A stretch of DNA of 64,000 nucleotides from Malania oleifera (GCF_029873635.1 NC_080425.1:39187390-39251389); one strand, 5' to 3'; counted from the stretch's first letter, positions 24,167-37,497 are shown. Notes: generated from the sequence alone by a model not told the origin. Numbers and translations are program-made.

Positions 24167-26612
24167 TGTAGTGATTCAAAAAAAATTAAAAAAAAAAATT
24201 ATTCAAAATTTAAAATTAAAATAAATAAATAATATTAATAATAATAAATTTAATTAATTAAATTAATTAGTTATTAAATTAAACATTATTAAATTGGATT
24301 TATTAAATAAAAAATATAATGGATATATATATATAATATTAATATAATAATATTAATATGGTTAGGTAAGATTGCATTTAATACAATCTGAAGATCAGAA
24401 TGCAAATTGGAAATTTACATCTTTTTGGACACTCGCCAGCACCTCTCAGCCCTATCTCCAAGTCTCTGTTCTCTCCTCCATCTTCCCCCTCTATTTCCTC
24501 AATTTCTTGACGGATATTCGGTCGATCGGGAAACGGAAGGTACCGTTGGGTTTCTAACTCCACCACCAACATTTCTACTGGAGCGGATTTGTTGTGGGGG
24601 CAGGGTAGGCACCATTCCTGAGGTAAGGTAATATTTTCTTATTTTCTCAATTTCAACTTAAATCTGCTGCTAAATCGACAATCGGGCATCACCATGGGAT
24701 CCTAGTCTCAATCGTCATCATTTGGGTCGGAGTAAATTTTCAATTTGGGTTTCCTAAGCACCACCCCAAAGCGAGAGTGAGATTTGAGGAATTAAGTAAA
24801 TTGGTTATATTTGAGGGTATAATTATTTATTTGGAATTTATGGGCCTAGGAAATATTAAAATAATATTTTATTTAGGGTTGATTTAATGGAACTAGAATT
24901 TTTTAATTAGGGCTTGGGTAAGCACTGCAGGTAACTTTTTGGAGTCCTTGTTGGCGTAGTTCAAGAAACCAGGTAAGGGGGAATATATATATTAAACCAT
25001 ATTTTTATGAATTAATTAGGAAATGAAATATGTTATGAATATACGTGTATATGTTTTTGTATGGGTTTAAAATGCCAACCGTGTAAATTATGTTTTTTGG
25101 GCCTAGGGCTATTTTATTAGATACATATATGTGAAATTGAATTGATGAAAATGAAAGATATTCTCAAGATAGTTATGTAATAAATGAAAGGTATATTTTC
25201 AGCATATAAATGTTAAATGTAGGTCGGCTTATTTTACAGGAAATATATATGAATTTTACTGCTAAATAGTGTGGAATGAGTAAATAGGAATTATGTGTGG
25301 AAATATGATATATGTATGAGATGCAGGATATACAGGAAATGAACTGAGTATGAAAATGTTATATGAAATATGTTGCATGCGAGTGTTAATGCAACCATGT
25401 AAAACAGTTGAAAAATGATGGATAAGACAACTAAAAGATGTTGGGTAAAAAAGCTGAAAGATGCTGGGTAAAATAGCTTAAAGATATTGGGTAAAACAAC
25501 TAAAAAAAGCTGGGTAAAATAGCTGAAAGATGTTGTGTATGTTATGAAATGAAATGAAAAATGGAAATGAATGAAAAGGAAATGAAATGTGAAATGTGAA
25601 CAATGTAAAATGGGAAAGAGCCACGTAAAGTGAAACGCTACGAAATGACAAAGCTGAGAACATGAAAAGATGAGAATTACTGAGAAATGATAGACAAAAT
25701 AATGTATTATGGTATTATTAGTATTTATGCTAGTAGAACATGTTACATTTGGGCGAGGTAAACTCTCCGCCCGAGGGTTTGCTGAGAAAGACGAGTGCCC
25801 TAGTTATATCAGGTGTAGCAGTAGGCTACATAACATGCTAGGGCAAAGGGAAACTACTTGTATGGGCTGATAGATTTCCCTATTCTTGGGAGCCTTCGTT
25901 AGTAAACTTTTGTATGAACTGTATGAGTATGAGATTAATCTATCACTTGAGGGCTTATTGAGTAAGGTGAGTACCCTAGTATGCTTCAGTTGTGACCTTT
26001 GGATTGCCTAATGTATCAGAACAGAGGGGTGCTACTTGTATGGACGGGTAATCACCCCTATCCTTAGGTAATCTCGTGGGTAAAATACCATACATGTGTT
26101 TGAATAGGATTAGAAAATGATTTCAAAAATTATGTTAATAATTTGCAAATGATGAATAATATGTTATATACAAACCTCATGTTGGTCACACACTGTTTTA
26201 ATATATTGTTTCTTCCTTTACTAAGATATGTCTCACCCGAATATGAACTTATCTTTTTCAAGACCTCCACGAGATCGAGCTTAGAAAGCTCGAGCTGTTA
26301 TAGCATTTTTGAGAAAAAGGGTATAATTTTGATGATATTTTGGGATGTATATATTTTATGTTTTAAGTCTTTTGAGAAAAGGATGGTTGCAAATACTAGA
26401 AGTTGTAGATTATGTTTTTTGAGATATATGTATATGTGGATACAGGTGGATGTATGCCTTGTTTTGAATTTAGTTATATGTAGAAAACTCTGGTACTAGT
26501 GGGAGATTATATTTATGTTTTTCGCTGCATAAATGATATTAGAATGTTAGTTAGCAGGTAAATGAATGGATTAGTAGCACTCTAGGCCCACTAAGAGGGT
26601 CAGGGTGTTACA
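24167..26612 (+). mobile_element. LTR 1 of the tandem gag-only element
   Basis: Begins TGTAGTGATTC plus an A-run and ends GGGTCAGGGTGTTACA. It carries a 22-bp minisatellite (about six units, 25405-25535), the GAGGGTTTGCTGAG block near 25775 and ACTAAGATATGTCTCACCC (26219-26238). No convincing TATA box was fixed. Confidence 0.9.
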
Positions 26613-26614
26613 GA

Positions 26615-26627
26615 TGGTATCAGAGAC
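26615..26627 (+). promoter_or_regulatory. Primer-binding site, first internal region
   Basis: TGGTATCAGAGAC, two bases after LTR 1, matching the tRNA-iMet type site. The second copy is TGGTATCAAAGAC at 30821-30833. Confidence 0.9.
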
Positions 26628-27024
26628 ATACCCAGCCGAAAGTGTGATGGGATTCACATCACCTGGTTATGGAAATGTCAGAGCATTAGGTTTTGAGATT
26701 TTGCAAACCAAGGGATGATTTATATCAAAGTATAGGAATCAATTAGGATAACGATACTATATGGATAGGATCGGTTGGGTGTTGAGGAGTATAGGATTTT
26801 GTTTTGTAGTTTAAAGGTGGAAATACGTCGATGATTTCTTGTGATTTTTCTGAAGCAGTCGATGGCCTCAGAAATTCCATGGTAAACCTCAGATGATTTC
26901 TTTTCTGAGCTATAAGACTGGTCCATATATAGGGAACTTGGATGTATATTGGATTTAAATTATATAATTGTGTTATTGGGGTTATGATATGGAATTCTTA
27001 TCTCTTTTCTGTCCTATTTTCAGG

Positions 27025-27976
27025 ATGGATCCTAGAGATGAGGACTTAAAGGCAGAAGAAAGGGATGATTTGGACTTCCAGTGAAGATGGAATTGATATC
27101 TCTATAATGTTGAGGGGTATAGCCCGACAAGTCAGGGCAGAAATTAGAAAGGATACTAGATAGCAGAACTGCCCAACTGCAGATATGGATAGTAGCATCA
27201 AGGAGTTTATGAGGTTGAACCCCCTTACTTTTGAGGGAGGACTTGATTCGGTGATTGCAGGGAACTGGGTTCAGCCGATAGAAGAGATATTGGAGGTACT
27301 CGGCTATACGAACAAGTAAAAGGTCCGTTATGCCGCATTTAAAATGATCGAAGATGCAAAACGTTGGTGGCTTTCTATGAAGCTACTAGAGGAACAGAGA
27401 TTGGTAAAGATAGCTCTGACGTGAGAGAGATTCAAAGAGCTATTCTTTGATAGGTATTTTCCTTCATTTGTCAGAAAGGAAAAGATTGAAGAATTTACTA
27501 ATCTGACACAGGGGAATATGACAATCGGAGAATATGCAGCCAAGTTTGTTGAATTGTCACATTTTGTTCTATTCTTGATTCTGAATGAGGTAAGGAAGGC
27601 CAAGAAATTTGATAAATGCCTGAGGCGCAGAATTTATGAGCTAGTGGTGGGGTTTCAAGTTCAAAATTTCTTAAATTTAGTTGATAAGCTTTCGGTGCTG
27701 AAGAAGAGCATCCAGAGCAGCACAAAACCTACAGAGCAGAAGAAGAGACTTGCACCATCCACTTTTCAAGCTATGGTCAGTCGGGGCTCAGGGAAGAAAG
27801 GAAAAGATTCAGTGCTTTCCAGTTATCAGGATAGTCAGTCTTACCTCATATGTCAGACATGTAATAAGAAGCACATGGGTGAATGCTGGTTTCGGACTCC
27901 TATTTGTTTCAGGTGTTGTAAACCGGGTCATGTTAAGAAGAATTGTTGGGAATTGTTGCATGTTGTACCTGCATAG
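27025..27976 (+). pseudogene. Gag of the first internal region
   Basis: Begins ATGGATCCTAGAGATGAGG and ends at the TAG after VPA. It slips frame near 27083 (2-bp loss relative to the second copy, soon followed by another), has stops in the capsid part, and is open from 27518: EYAAKFVELSHFVLF, then RRRIYELVVGFQVQNF, then zinc knuckles CQTCNKKHMGEC and CFRCCKPGHVKKNC. Gag would assemble particles and bind RNA; protease, RT and integrase would have to come from an autonomous relative. The AERWW-like motif (AKRWW) is present upstream near 27355. Confidence 0.88.
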
Positions 27977-28276
27977 AATCCAGATCTAGAAAAATAGCAA
28001 GTACCACTTGGCAGAGGTCATCCAGCACGAGTTTACTCATTGATCCAGCCTGAGCCAGAGAATGCCAAGGCAACAGGCATGGGTTTATATTTAAGATAAT
28101 TATGATTTAATTTAGGTATGGATGATTTGGAAGTTTATATGAAGATGTTATTTAATTATGAATAATGTAGAAATTTATAAAATGATATGTACAGGATTGT
28201 GTGAGATAGTTAGTTGATAAATTTTAAAAGTGTGAAAAATGATCGAGTAGCAAACTTTGAGGACGATTTTTTTTTT

Positions 28277-28294
28277 TCTTTTAGGAAAGGAGAA
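28277..28294 (+). promoter_or_regulatory. Polypurine tract, first internal region
   Basis: TTTTAGGAAAGGAGAA directly before LTR 2 (TGTAGTGATTC at 28295). The second copy, TTGGAAGGGAGAA, ends at 32500. Confidence 0.8.
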
Positions 28295-30818
28295 TGTAGT
28301 GATTCAAAAAAAAATAAAAATTAAATAAAAATTAAAAATTAAAATTAAATTAAATTAAATAAATAAATAAACAAAAAATAAAATAATAATAATAATAAAT
28401 TTAATTAATCAAATTAATTAGTTATTAAATTAAACATTATTAAATTGGATTGATTAAATAAAAAATATAATGGATATATATATATATATATATATATAAT
28501 ATTGATATAATAATATTAATATGGTTAGGTAAGATTGCACTTAATGCAATCTAAAGATCAGAATGCAAATTAGAAATTTGCATCTTTCTCAGCACTCGCT
28601 AGCACCTCTCAGCCCCCTCTCCAAGTCTCTATTCTCTCCTCCATCTTCCTCCTCTCTTTCCTCAATTTTTCAGCGGATATTCGGCCAATCGAGAAACGGA
28701 TGGTACCGTTGGATTCCTAACTCCGCTACCGACATTTCTTTTGGAGCAGATTTGTCGTGGGAGCAACATAGGCACCATTCCTGGGGTAAGGTAACATTTC
28801 CCTATTTTCTTAATTTGTCCTTAAATCTTTCACTAAATCGACGATCGGGCACCACCATGGGGTCCTAGTCTCGAACGTCATCATTTTGGCCAGAGTAAAT
28901 TTTCAATTTGGGTTTCCTATGTACCACTCCAAAGCGAGAGTAAGATTTGAGGAATTAAGTAAATTGGTTTTATTTGAAGGTATAATTATTTATTTGGAAT
29001 TTACGGGCCTAGGAAATATTAAAATAGTAATTTATTTAGGGTAGATTTAATGGAACTAAAATTTTTTATTTAGGGCTCGGGTGAGTGCCGCAGGTAACTT
29101 TTTGGGGTCCTTATTGGCGTAGTTCAAGAAACCAGGTAAGGGGGAATATATATATATATTGAACCATATTTTAATGAATTAATTGGGAAATGAAATATGT
29201 TATGAATATACATGTATATGTTTTTGTATGGGTTTAAAATGCCAACCGTTTAAATTATGCTTTCTGAGCCTAGGGTTGTTTTATTAGATACATATATGTG
29301 AAATTGAATTGATGAAAGTGAAAGATATTCTCAAGATAATTATGTAAGAAATGAAAGGAATATTTTCAACATATAAATGTTAAATGTAGGTTGGCTTATT
29401 TTACAAGAAATATATATATGAATTTTACCACTAAATAGTGTGGCATGAGTAAATAGGAATTCTGTGTGTAAATATGTTATATGTATAAGATGCAAGATAT
29501 ACAAGAAATGAACTGAGTATGAAAATGTTATATGAAATATGCTACATGTGAGTGTTAATGCAACCAATTAAAATAGCTAAAAAATGTTGGGTAAAACAAC
29601 TGAAAGATGTTGGGTAAAATAGTTAAAAGATGTTGGGTAAAACAGCTGAAAGATGCTGGGTAAAATAGCTAAAAAATATTGCGTAAAACAACTAAAAAAA
29701 GCTGGGTAAAATAGCTAAAAGATGTTGGGTATTTTATAAAATGAAATGAAAAATGGAAATGAATGAAAAGGAAATGAAATGTGAAATGTAAACAATGTAA
29801 AATGGGAAAGAGCCACGTAAAGTGAAACGCTACGAAATGACAAAGCTGAGAACATGAAAAGCTGAGAATTACAGAGAAATGATAGACAAAATAATGTATT
29901 ATGGTATTATTAGTATTTATGCTAGTAGAACATGTTACGTTTGGGCGAGACAAACTCTTCGCCCGAGGGTTTGCTGAGAAGGGCGAGTGCCCTGGTTGTA
30001 TCAAGTGTAGTAGTAGGCTACATAACGTGCTATGGCAGAGGGAAACTACTTCTATAAGCGGGTAGATTTCCCTATTCTTGGGAGCCTTCGTCGATAAACT
30101 TTTGTATGAACTGTATGAATACGAGATTAATCTATCACTTGACGACTTACAGAGTAAGGTGAGTACCTTGGTATGCTTCAGTTGTGACCTTTGGGTTGCC
30201 TAAAGTATCAGAGCAAAGGGGTGCTACTTGTATGGATGGGTAATCACTCCTATCCTTAGGTAATCTCGTGGGTAAAATACCTTGCATGTGTTTGAATAGG
30301 ATTAGAAAATGATTTCAAAAATTATGTTAATAATTTGCAAATGATGAATAATATGTTATATACAAACCTCAAGTTAGCCACACACTGTTTTAATATATTG
30401 TTTCTTCCTTTACTAAGATGTGTCTCACCTGAATATGAACTTATCTTTTCCAGGGCCTCCACGAGATCGAGCTTAGAGAGCTCGAGCTGTTATAGCATTT
30501 TTGAGAAGAATGGTATAATTTTGATGATATTTTGGGATGTATATATTTTATATTTTATGTTTTATGTTTTAAGTCTTCTGAGAAAAGGATGGTTGTGAAT
30601 ACTAGAAGTTGTAGATTATGTTTTTTGAGATATATGTATATGTGGATATAGGTGGATGTATGGCTTGTTTTGAATTTAGTTATATGTAGAAAACTCTGGT
30701 ATTAGTGGGAGATTATATTTATGTTTTCAGCTGCATAAATGATATTAGAATTTCGGTTAGCAGGTAAACGAATGGATTAGTAGCACTCCGGGCCCACTAA
30801 AAGGGTCAGGGTGTTACA
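28295..30818 (+). mobile_element. LTR 2 (central) of the tandem gag-only element
   Basis: Same ends as LTR 1. TA microsatellite at about 28474-28498. The 22-bp minisatellite has about seven units (29570-29735). The conserved ACTAAGATGTGTCTCACC block is at 30412-30430. Confidence 0.9.
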
Positions 30819-31228
30819 GATGGTATCAAAGACACGCCCAGCCGGAAGTGTGATGGGATTCACATCGCCTAATTATGGAAATGTCAGAGCATTAGGTTTT
30901 GAGATTTTGCAAACCTAGGGATGATTTATATCAGAGTATAGGAATCAATTAGGATAAGGATACTATATGGATAGGATCGGTTTGGTGTTGAGGAGTATAG
31001 GATTTTGTTTTGTAGTTTAAAGGTGGAAATATGTCGACGATTTCTTGTGATTTTTCTAAAGCTGTCGACGGCCTTAGAAAATCCATGGTAAACCTTAGAT
31101 AATTTCGTTTTTGAGCGGTGAGACTGGTCCTTATATGGGAACTTGGATGTATATTGGATTTAAATTATATAATTTTGTTTTTGGGTTATCATATGGAATT
31201 CTTATCTCTTTTCTGTCCTATTTTGAGG

Positions 31229-32182
31229 ATGGATCCTAAAGATAAGGATGTAGAGGCAGAAGAAAGGGATGATTTGGAGACTTCCAATGAAGAGGAAATT
31301 GATACCTCTATGATGTTGATGGGTATATCCTGATTAGTCAGGGCAGAAATGAGAAAGGATACTAGAGTGCAGAACTGCCCAACTGCAAATGAAGGCAGTA
31401 GCATCAAGGAGTTTATGAGTTTGAACCCTCTTACTTTTGAGGAAGGACTTGATCCGGTGTTTGCAGAGAACTGGGTTTAGCAAATAGAAGAGATATTGGA
31501 GGTACTTGACTGCACTGACGAGCAAAAGGTCCGTTATGCCGCATTTAAAATGACCGGAGATGCAAAACGCTGGTGGCTTTCTGTGAAACTACCCGAGGAA
31601 TAGATATTGGTAAAGATAGCTCTGACATGAGAGAGATTCAAAGAGCTATTCTTTGATAGGTATTTTCCTTCATCTGTCATAGAGGAAAAGATTGAAGAAT
31701 TTACTAATTTGACATAGGGGAATGTGACAATAGGAGAATATGCGGCCAAGTTTGTTGAATTGTCGCATTTTGCTCCGTTCTTGATTCTAAATGAGGTAAG
31801 GAAGGCCCGAAAATTTGAAAAAGGCCTGAGGCGCAGAATTTATGAGCTGGTGGTGGGGTTTCAAGTTCAAAATTTCTCAGATTTAGTTGATAAGGTTTTG
31901 ATGTTGGAGAAGAGCATCCAGAGCAGCACAAAACCTACAGAGTAGAGGAAGAGACTTGCACCATCCAGTTTTCAGGCTGAGGTCAGTCAAGGGTCAGGGA
32001 AGAAAGGGAAATATGCACTGGGTTCCGGTTATCAGGATAGTCAGTCTTACCCAATATGTCGGATATGTAATAAGAAGCACATGGGTGAATGCTGGTTTCA
32101 GACTCCTACTTGTTTTAGGTGCGGTAAATCGAGTCATATTAAGAAGAATTGTTAGGAATTGTTGCCTATTGTACCTGCATAG
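31229..32182 (+). pseudogene. Gag of the second internal region
   Basis: Begins ATGGATCCTAAAGATAAGG and keeps one reading frame almost to the end, but contains at least five stops: TGA for an expected Arg (31332), TAG for Gln after ENW-V (31479), TAG after EE (31602), TGA for Trp (31629) and TAG for Gln (31716); another TAG follows PTE (31943). Each is explained by a single C-to-T or G-to-A change. Zinc knuckles CRICNKKHMGEC and CFRCGKSSHIKKNC are seen near 32055-32153. The protein is homologous throughout to the first copy. Confidence 0.88.
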
Positions 32183-32500
32183 AATCAAGATCGGGAAAAA
32201 CAGCAAGTACCACTTGGCAGAGGTGGTCCAACACGAGTTTACTCATTAATCCAACCTGGGCCAGAGAATGCCAGAGAAGCAGGTATGGGTTTATATTTAA
32301 GATAATTATGATTTAATTTAGGTACGGATGATTTGGAAGTTTATATGATGATGTTATTTAATTATGAGTAATGTAGAAATTTATATAATGATACGTACGG
32401 GATTGTGTGAGATAGTTAGTTGATAAATTTTAGAAGTGTGAAAAATGATCGAGTAGCGAAATTTTTAAGATGATTTTTTTTTTTTTTTTGGAAGGGAGAA

Positions 32501-33368
32501 TGTAGCGATTCAAAAAAAATAATAATTTAAAATTAAATTAAATTAAATTAAATTATTAAATAAACAAAAAATAAAATAATAATAATAATAAATTTAACTA
32601 ATCAAATTAATTAGTTATTAAATTAAACATTATTAAATTGGACTGATTAAAAAAATATATAATGGATACATATATATATATATAGATATATGAATAAAGT
32701 AAAGTGGATATATATATATATATGATATTGATCTAATAATATTAATATGGTTAGGTAAGATGGCATTTAATGCAATCTGAAGATCAGAATGAAACTTGGA
32801 AATTTGCATCTTTCTGAGCACTCGCTAGCACCTCTCAGCCCCTCTGCAAGTCTCTATTCTCTTCTCCATCTTCCTCCTCTCTTTCCTTAATTTTTTTGGC
32901 GGATATTCAGCCAATTGGAAAACGGAAGGTACCGTTGGATTCCTAACTCCGCCACCGACATTTCTACTGGAGCGAATTTGTCATGGGAGCAGCATAGGCA
33001 CCATTCCAGGGGTAAGGTAATATTTCCTATTTTCTCAATTTGTCCTTAAATCTGCCACTAAATCGACGATTGGGCACCACCATGGGGTCCTAGTCTCGAT
33101 CGTCTTCATTTTGGCCGGAGTAAATTTTCAATTTGGGTTTCCTGGGTACCACTCCAAAGCAAGTGTGAGATTTGAGGAATTAAGTAAATTGGTTATATTT
33201 GAGGGTATAATTATTTATTTGAAATTTATGGGCTTAAGAAATATTAAAATAGTATTTTATTTAGGGTTGATTTAATGGAACTAGGATTTTTTATTCAGGG
33301 CTCGAGTGAGCGCCGCATGTAACTTTTCGGCGTCTCTGTTGACGTAGTTCAAGAAACCAAGTAAGGGA

Positions 33369-33410
<42 letters not shown>

Positions 33411-34959
33411 CCATATTTTTATGAATTAATTGGGAATTGAAATATGTTATGAATATACGTGTATATGTTTTTGTGTGGGTTTAAAATCCAAATTTTAAAT
33501 TATGCTTTCTGAGCCTTAGATACGTATATGTGAAATTGAAATGATGAAAGTGAAAGATATTTTCCAGATAATTATGTAAGAAATGAAAGGTATATTTTCA
33601 ACATATAAATGTTAAATGTAGGTTGACTTATTTTACAGGAAATATATATAAATTTTACTACTAAATAGGATTTCTGTGTGGAAATATGTTATATGTATAA
33701 GATGCAAGATATACAGGAAATGAACTGAGTATGAAAATGTTATATGAAATATGCTGCATGCGAGTGTTAATGCAACCATATAAAACAGCTAAAAGATGTT
33801 GGGTAAAACAGCTGAAAGATGTTGGGTAAAACAGCTGAAAAATGCTGAGTGAAATAGTTGAAAGATGCTGGGTATGTTATGAAATGAATTGAAAATGGAA
33901 ATGAATGAAATGGAATGAAATTTGAAATGTGAACAATGTAAAATGGGAAAGATCCACGTAAAGCGAAACACTACGAAATGACAAAGCTGAGAACATGAAC
34001 AGATGAGAATTACAGAGAAATGACAGACAAAATAATGTATTATAGTATTATCAGTATTTATGCTCGTAGAACATGTTACATTTTGGTGAAGCAAACTCTT
34101 CGCCTGAGGGCTAGCTGAGAAAGGCGAGTGCTCTAGTTGTATCAGGTGTTGCAGTAGGTTGCATAACATGCTAGGGCAGAGGGAAACTACTTGTATGGGT
34201 GGGTAGATTTCCCTATTCTTGGGAGCCTTCGTCAGTAAACTTTTGTATGAACTGTATGAGTATGAGATTAATCTATCACTTGAGAGTGTACCGAGTAAGG
34301 TGAGTGCCCTAGTATGCTTCAACTATGACCTTTGGGTTGCCTAAAGTATTAGAACAGAGGGAAACTACTTGTATGGGCGGATAATCACCCCTATCCTTAG
34401 GTAATCTCGTGGGTAAAATACCTTGCATGTGTTTGAATAGGATTAGAAAATGATTTCAGAAATTATGTCAATAATTTGCAAATGATGAATAATATGTTAT
34501 ATACAAACCTCATGTTGGCCACACACTGTTTTAATATACTGTTTCTTCCCTTATTGAGATGTGTCTCACCCGTGAACTTATCTTTTTCAGGACCTCCACG
34601 GGATCAAGCTTAGAGAGCTCGAGCAGTTATAACATTTTTTAGAAAAAGGGTATAATTTCAATCATATTTTGGGATGTATATATTTTATATTTTATGTTTT
34701 ATGTCTAAAGTCTTCTGAGAAAAGGATGGTTGTGAATACTAGAAGTTGTAGATTATGTTCTTTGAGATATATGTATATGTAGATACAGGTGGATGTATGG
34801 TTTTTTTTTTTTTTAATGTAGTTAGATGTAGAAAACTCAGTATTAGTGGAAGATTATATTTATGTTTTCCACTGCATAAATGATATTAGAATGTCGGTTA
34901 GCAGGTAAATGAATCGATTAGTAGCACTTCAGACCCACATAGAGGGTCAGGGCGTTACA
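32501..34959 (+). mobile_element. LTR 3 of the tandem gag-only element
   Basis: Begins TGTAGCGATTC and ends GGGTCAGGGCGTTACA, then the right CGTAG duplication. The 22-bp minisatellite is reduced to about four units (33780-33875). Longer TA microsatellite at 33371-33405. Conserved block TTGAGATGTGTCTCACCC at 34553-34571. Confidence 0.9.
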
Positions 34960-34964
34960 CGTAG

Positions 34965-35420
34965 TGCCCAAACCTGGTTCGAAAAGCTGTCTATGAAATG
35001 TCCTTTGCTCTAACTTTCACCTGGTGGTATCCTGACCGAAGGTCAATCTTGGAGTAGACCTGAGTCCCCTGGAGCTGATAAAATAAATCGTCAATTCTGG
35101 GAAAAAAATATTTATTCTTGACTATCAGTTTATTAACTTCTCTATAATATATACACATCCTCATAGCCTCATCTTTCTTCTTCACCAACACGACTGGTGC
35201 TCCTCAAGGTGACATGCTAAGGCTAATAAATCCTTTATCCATCAACTCCTGCAGCTAGTCTTTCAATTCTTTCAGTTCAACTGGAGTCATTCTGTATGAC
35301 GCTTTAGATATCGATGCCAACCCTAGTAATAGATCCACAGTAAATTCAATTTCTCAGTCTGGTGGTAAGCCAGGTAATTCCTTTGAAAATACATATGGAA
35401 ATTCTCTTACTACTGGAATA
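34965..35420 (-). pseudogene. Reverse transcriptase N-terminal half and linker, M3
   Basis: Minus-strand segment 34991-35191 shows [35 protein letters not shown] and [14 protein letters not shown], the fingers and palm start of gypsy RT. It joins the C-terminal half at 24161 once the tandem element is removed. Between 35200 and 35420 the LPGLPPD-type linker is readable with stops. Confidence 0.85.
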
Positions 35421-35440
35421 TCAGCCAATTTCAGTTCTTC

Positions 35441-35908
35441 TTATGGCATCTCCTTTATATATGCAATATAACCCTGGCAACCACCCTGAAGCAGCTTCCT
35501 CGCCTGAATTGTTGACACTAACTTTGGCGAGGCGTGCACACGTGAACCTATAAATCTGAATTCTTGCTCACCTGGGGGTTTGAAAATCACTTCTTTTCGA
35601 TGACAATCTATGCTAGCATGATTAATTGCCAACAAGTCCATACCCAATATCACATCGAATCCTTGCATATCTAATACCACAAGATCGGCCAATAGAACTT
35701 TCTCTTGAATGCCTACTGAAAAATTTTTAAGCACTCTCCTAAACCTCATTACTGATCCAGTTGGCGTGGCTACTAACAATTCAACATCCATCATCTGTGC
35801 CTCAATCTCAGATAACTTAGCATATCCCAACAACACGAAAGAATGAGTGGCACCTATGTCAAGCAAAACAACAACTTTATATGGTAAAATAGTAATAATA
35901 AATGTCAC
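35441..35908 (-). pseudogene. Retropepsin and following linker, M3
   Basis: A 155-codon open stretch with VVLLDIGATHSFV, where the catalytic DSG/DTG is DIG (ACA to ATA would explain it), then FDVILGMDLLAINHASIDCH and KLVSTIQARKLLQGGCQGY. The conserved order equals M2 14361-14978. Loss of the Ser/Thr of the active-site loop should abolish activity. Confidence 0.88.
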
Positions 35909-35959
35909 GACGTCTCCAGCAGCCTCAGCATCTCCCAGAGTTAATGCATAGACCCTCGC

Positions 35960-36996
35960 TGGTATAGTGTTCCTCTGTTGGCCTCCATGGGGTGCCTGAT
36001 AACCACCTCTAAACGGTCTATGAACAGGTGCATGGGTTTGCGGTCCCTGACATGACTAAGCCCTATATCCTAGTCTCCCACACCTATAGCAGAAGTTCTC
36101 TCCCATCCTACACTCACCTGGATGTCTCCGACCACATCTAGAACAAATGGGGTAAGCCTGCTCATTTTGAAACCCTTGGTGTCCTGTCAACTGTCTCTAG
36201 ACTCCTCTAAATTGATCTCCTCTCCATGTGCCCCGGCTAGAACCCACCTAAAATCCTGAAAGCGTGGGCCTTTTCCTCTGGCTCGGTACTTCCACATCTA
36301 CCTACTCGCTCTCTTCCGCTACTGTGGCTCTGTCTACTAACTTAAAGAAGTCCTGTATCTTCAGAATTGCCACCTGCTTATATATATCTCGCCTCAAACC
36401 CCTCTCAAACATATTAACCTTCTTAACTTCATCTGGCACTATGTATAAAGCAAATCATGATAGCTCAATGAATTTTTCCGCATACTGCTGAACAATCAAC
36501 GGCTCCTGAGTCAAACTTAGAAATTCCTACACTTTAGCCTCTCTGATAGTAGCAGGAAAATATCTGTCGAAGAATATCTCTCTGAACCAACTCCAAGTCA
36601 TAGCCACTAGTATAGGCTTCTGCTCCTCCAGTAATCTGGTAGCCGTCTACCATCTCTCAGCCTCTCCTGTCAACTTATACGTGGCATAGAGGACCCTCGG
36701 CTCGTAGGTGCAGTGAAGCACCGTCAATACTTTCTCCATCTCCTGCATCCACTTCTCAGCAACTGCAGGATCAACTGCTCCTAAAAACGCGGCAGAGTTC
36801 ATCTTTGTGAACTTTTCTATCGTATATCCCTGGGTTGCAGATGGACCTCCCTGCTCCTTGGAGCCCCGTGTAATCTTAGCCATGACCTACTGAGCTACGC
36901 TGCGTAAAACAACATTTGAGTCCCCACTGCCCATGTTAGAGGGCACTGCTCCATCATCGCCACTAAAGTGAGCACTACTACCTTTAGGGTCCATCA
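35960..36996 (-). pseudogene. Gag with zinc knuckles, M3
   Basis: The start is readable near 36996 (MMDPKGSSAHFSGDD). Open segment 36647-36883 has AFLGAVDPAVAEKWMQEMEK and KLTGEAERW. Helices continue to about 36350. Zinc knuckles near 36065-36150: CSRCGRRHPGEC, and CYRCGRLGY, where the His of the second knuckle is Tyr and a stop follows. Both changes are C-to-T. Confidence 0.85.
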
Positions 36997-37359
36997 TGTA
37001 ATAATAAAATATTATTCTGAGAATCCAAACCTCATAATACTAATTTAACTTTAATCTATCTAAAATGCCCTCACACTACCTATTACTAATTTAAGGTCTT
37101 GTCCTACCATATGGAAAAGAAACCGATGATAGTTTACTATGGTTTTCTTGAAATCGCAACCGTAGGAAAAACATAGAAACCACCCCGAAGTTCTTGCTTC
37201 CAGATTGCAGAACACAACCCTAAATTCTCACCCTAATTTTCCAACAGTAACTCACTGATATCACGTTCTATCCTTCAAAATCCCAATCCTATATTCAGGC
37301 ATTGTTTTCCGTTGTACTCTAGAGTCTACAAAATCTAGCAACTTAGGTTCTGATACCCA
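36997..37359 (-). other. Leader and PBS of M3
   Basis: AT-rich leader homologous to those of M1 and M2. The PBS is at about 37345-37357; the minus strand reads GGTATCAGAACC, a slightly degraded tRNA-iMet site. Confidence 0.7.
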
Positions 37360-37453
37360 TGAAATGACCACTGGAAAACACCTAAGCGGCGAAAAATATA
37401 AAACTGTACAATCATATTTACAATACCAGAATTTAATATTTTCCCAAAACATA

Positions 37454-37497
<44 letters not shown>

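Larger units (their letters stand above)
24167..34959 (+). mobile_element. Tandem gag-only (TR-GAG-like) retrotransposon: LTR-gag-LTR-gag-LTR
   Basis: Three LTRs of one family (24167-26612, 28295-30818, 32501-34959) alternate with two internal regions of identical length (1682 bp: 26613-28294 and 30819-32500). Each internal region has a PBS, a gag with two zinc knuckles and a purine tract, but no protease, RT or integrase. The outer ends are flanked by a perfect CGTAG duplication (24162-24166, 34960-34964), and M3 RT continues across it. It resembles the TR-GAG class of non-autonomous elements. The three-LTR form points to unequal recombination after insertion, or to insertion of a dimer. Confidence 0.92.

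Noticed and set aside
33789..34322. 177-codon minus-strand ORF in LTR 3
   Set aside because: It lies wholly in LTR DNA (minisatellite and conserved blocks) and has no protein similarity I recognise; the other LTRs of the family break it.
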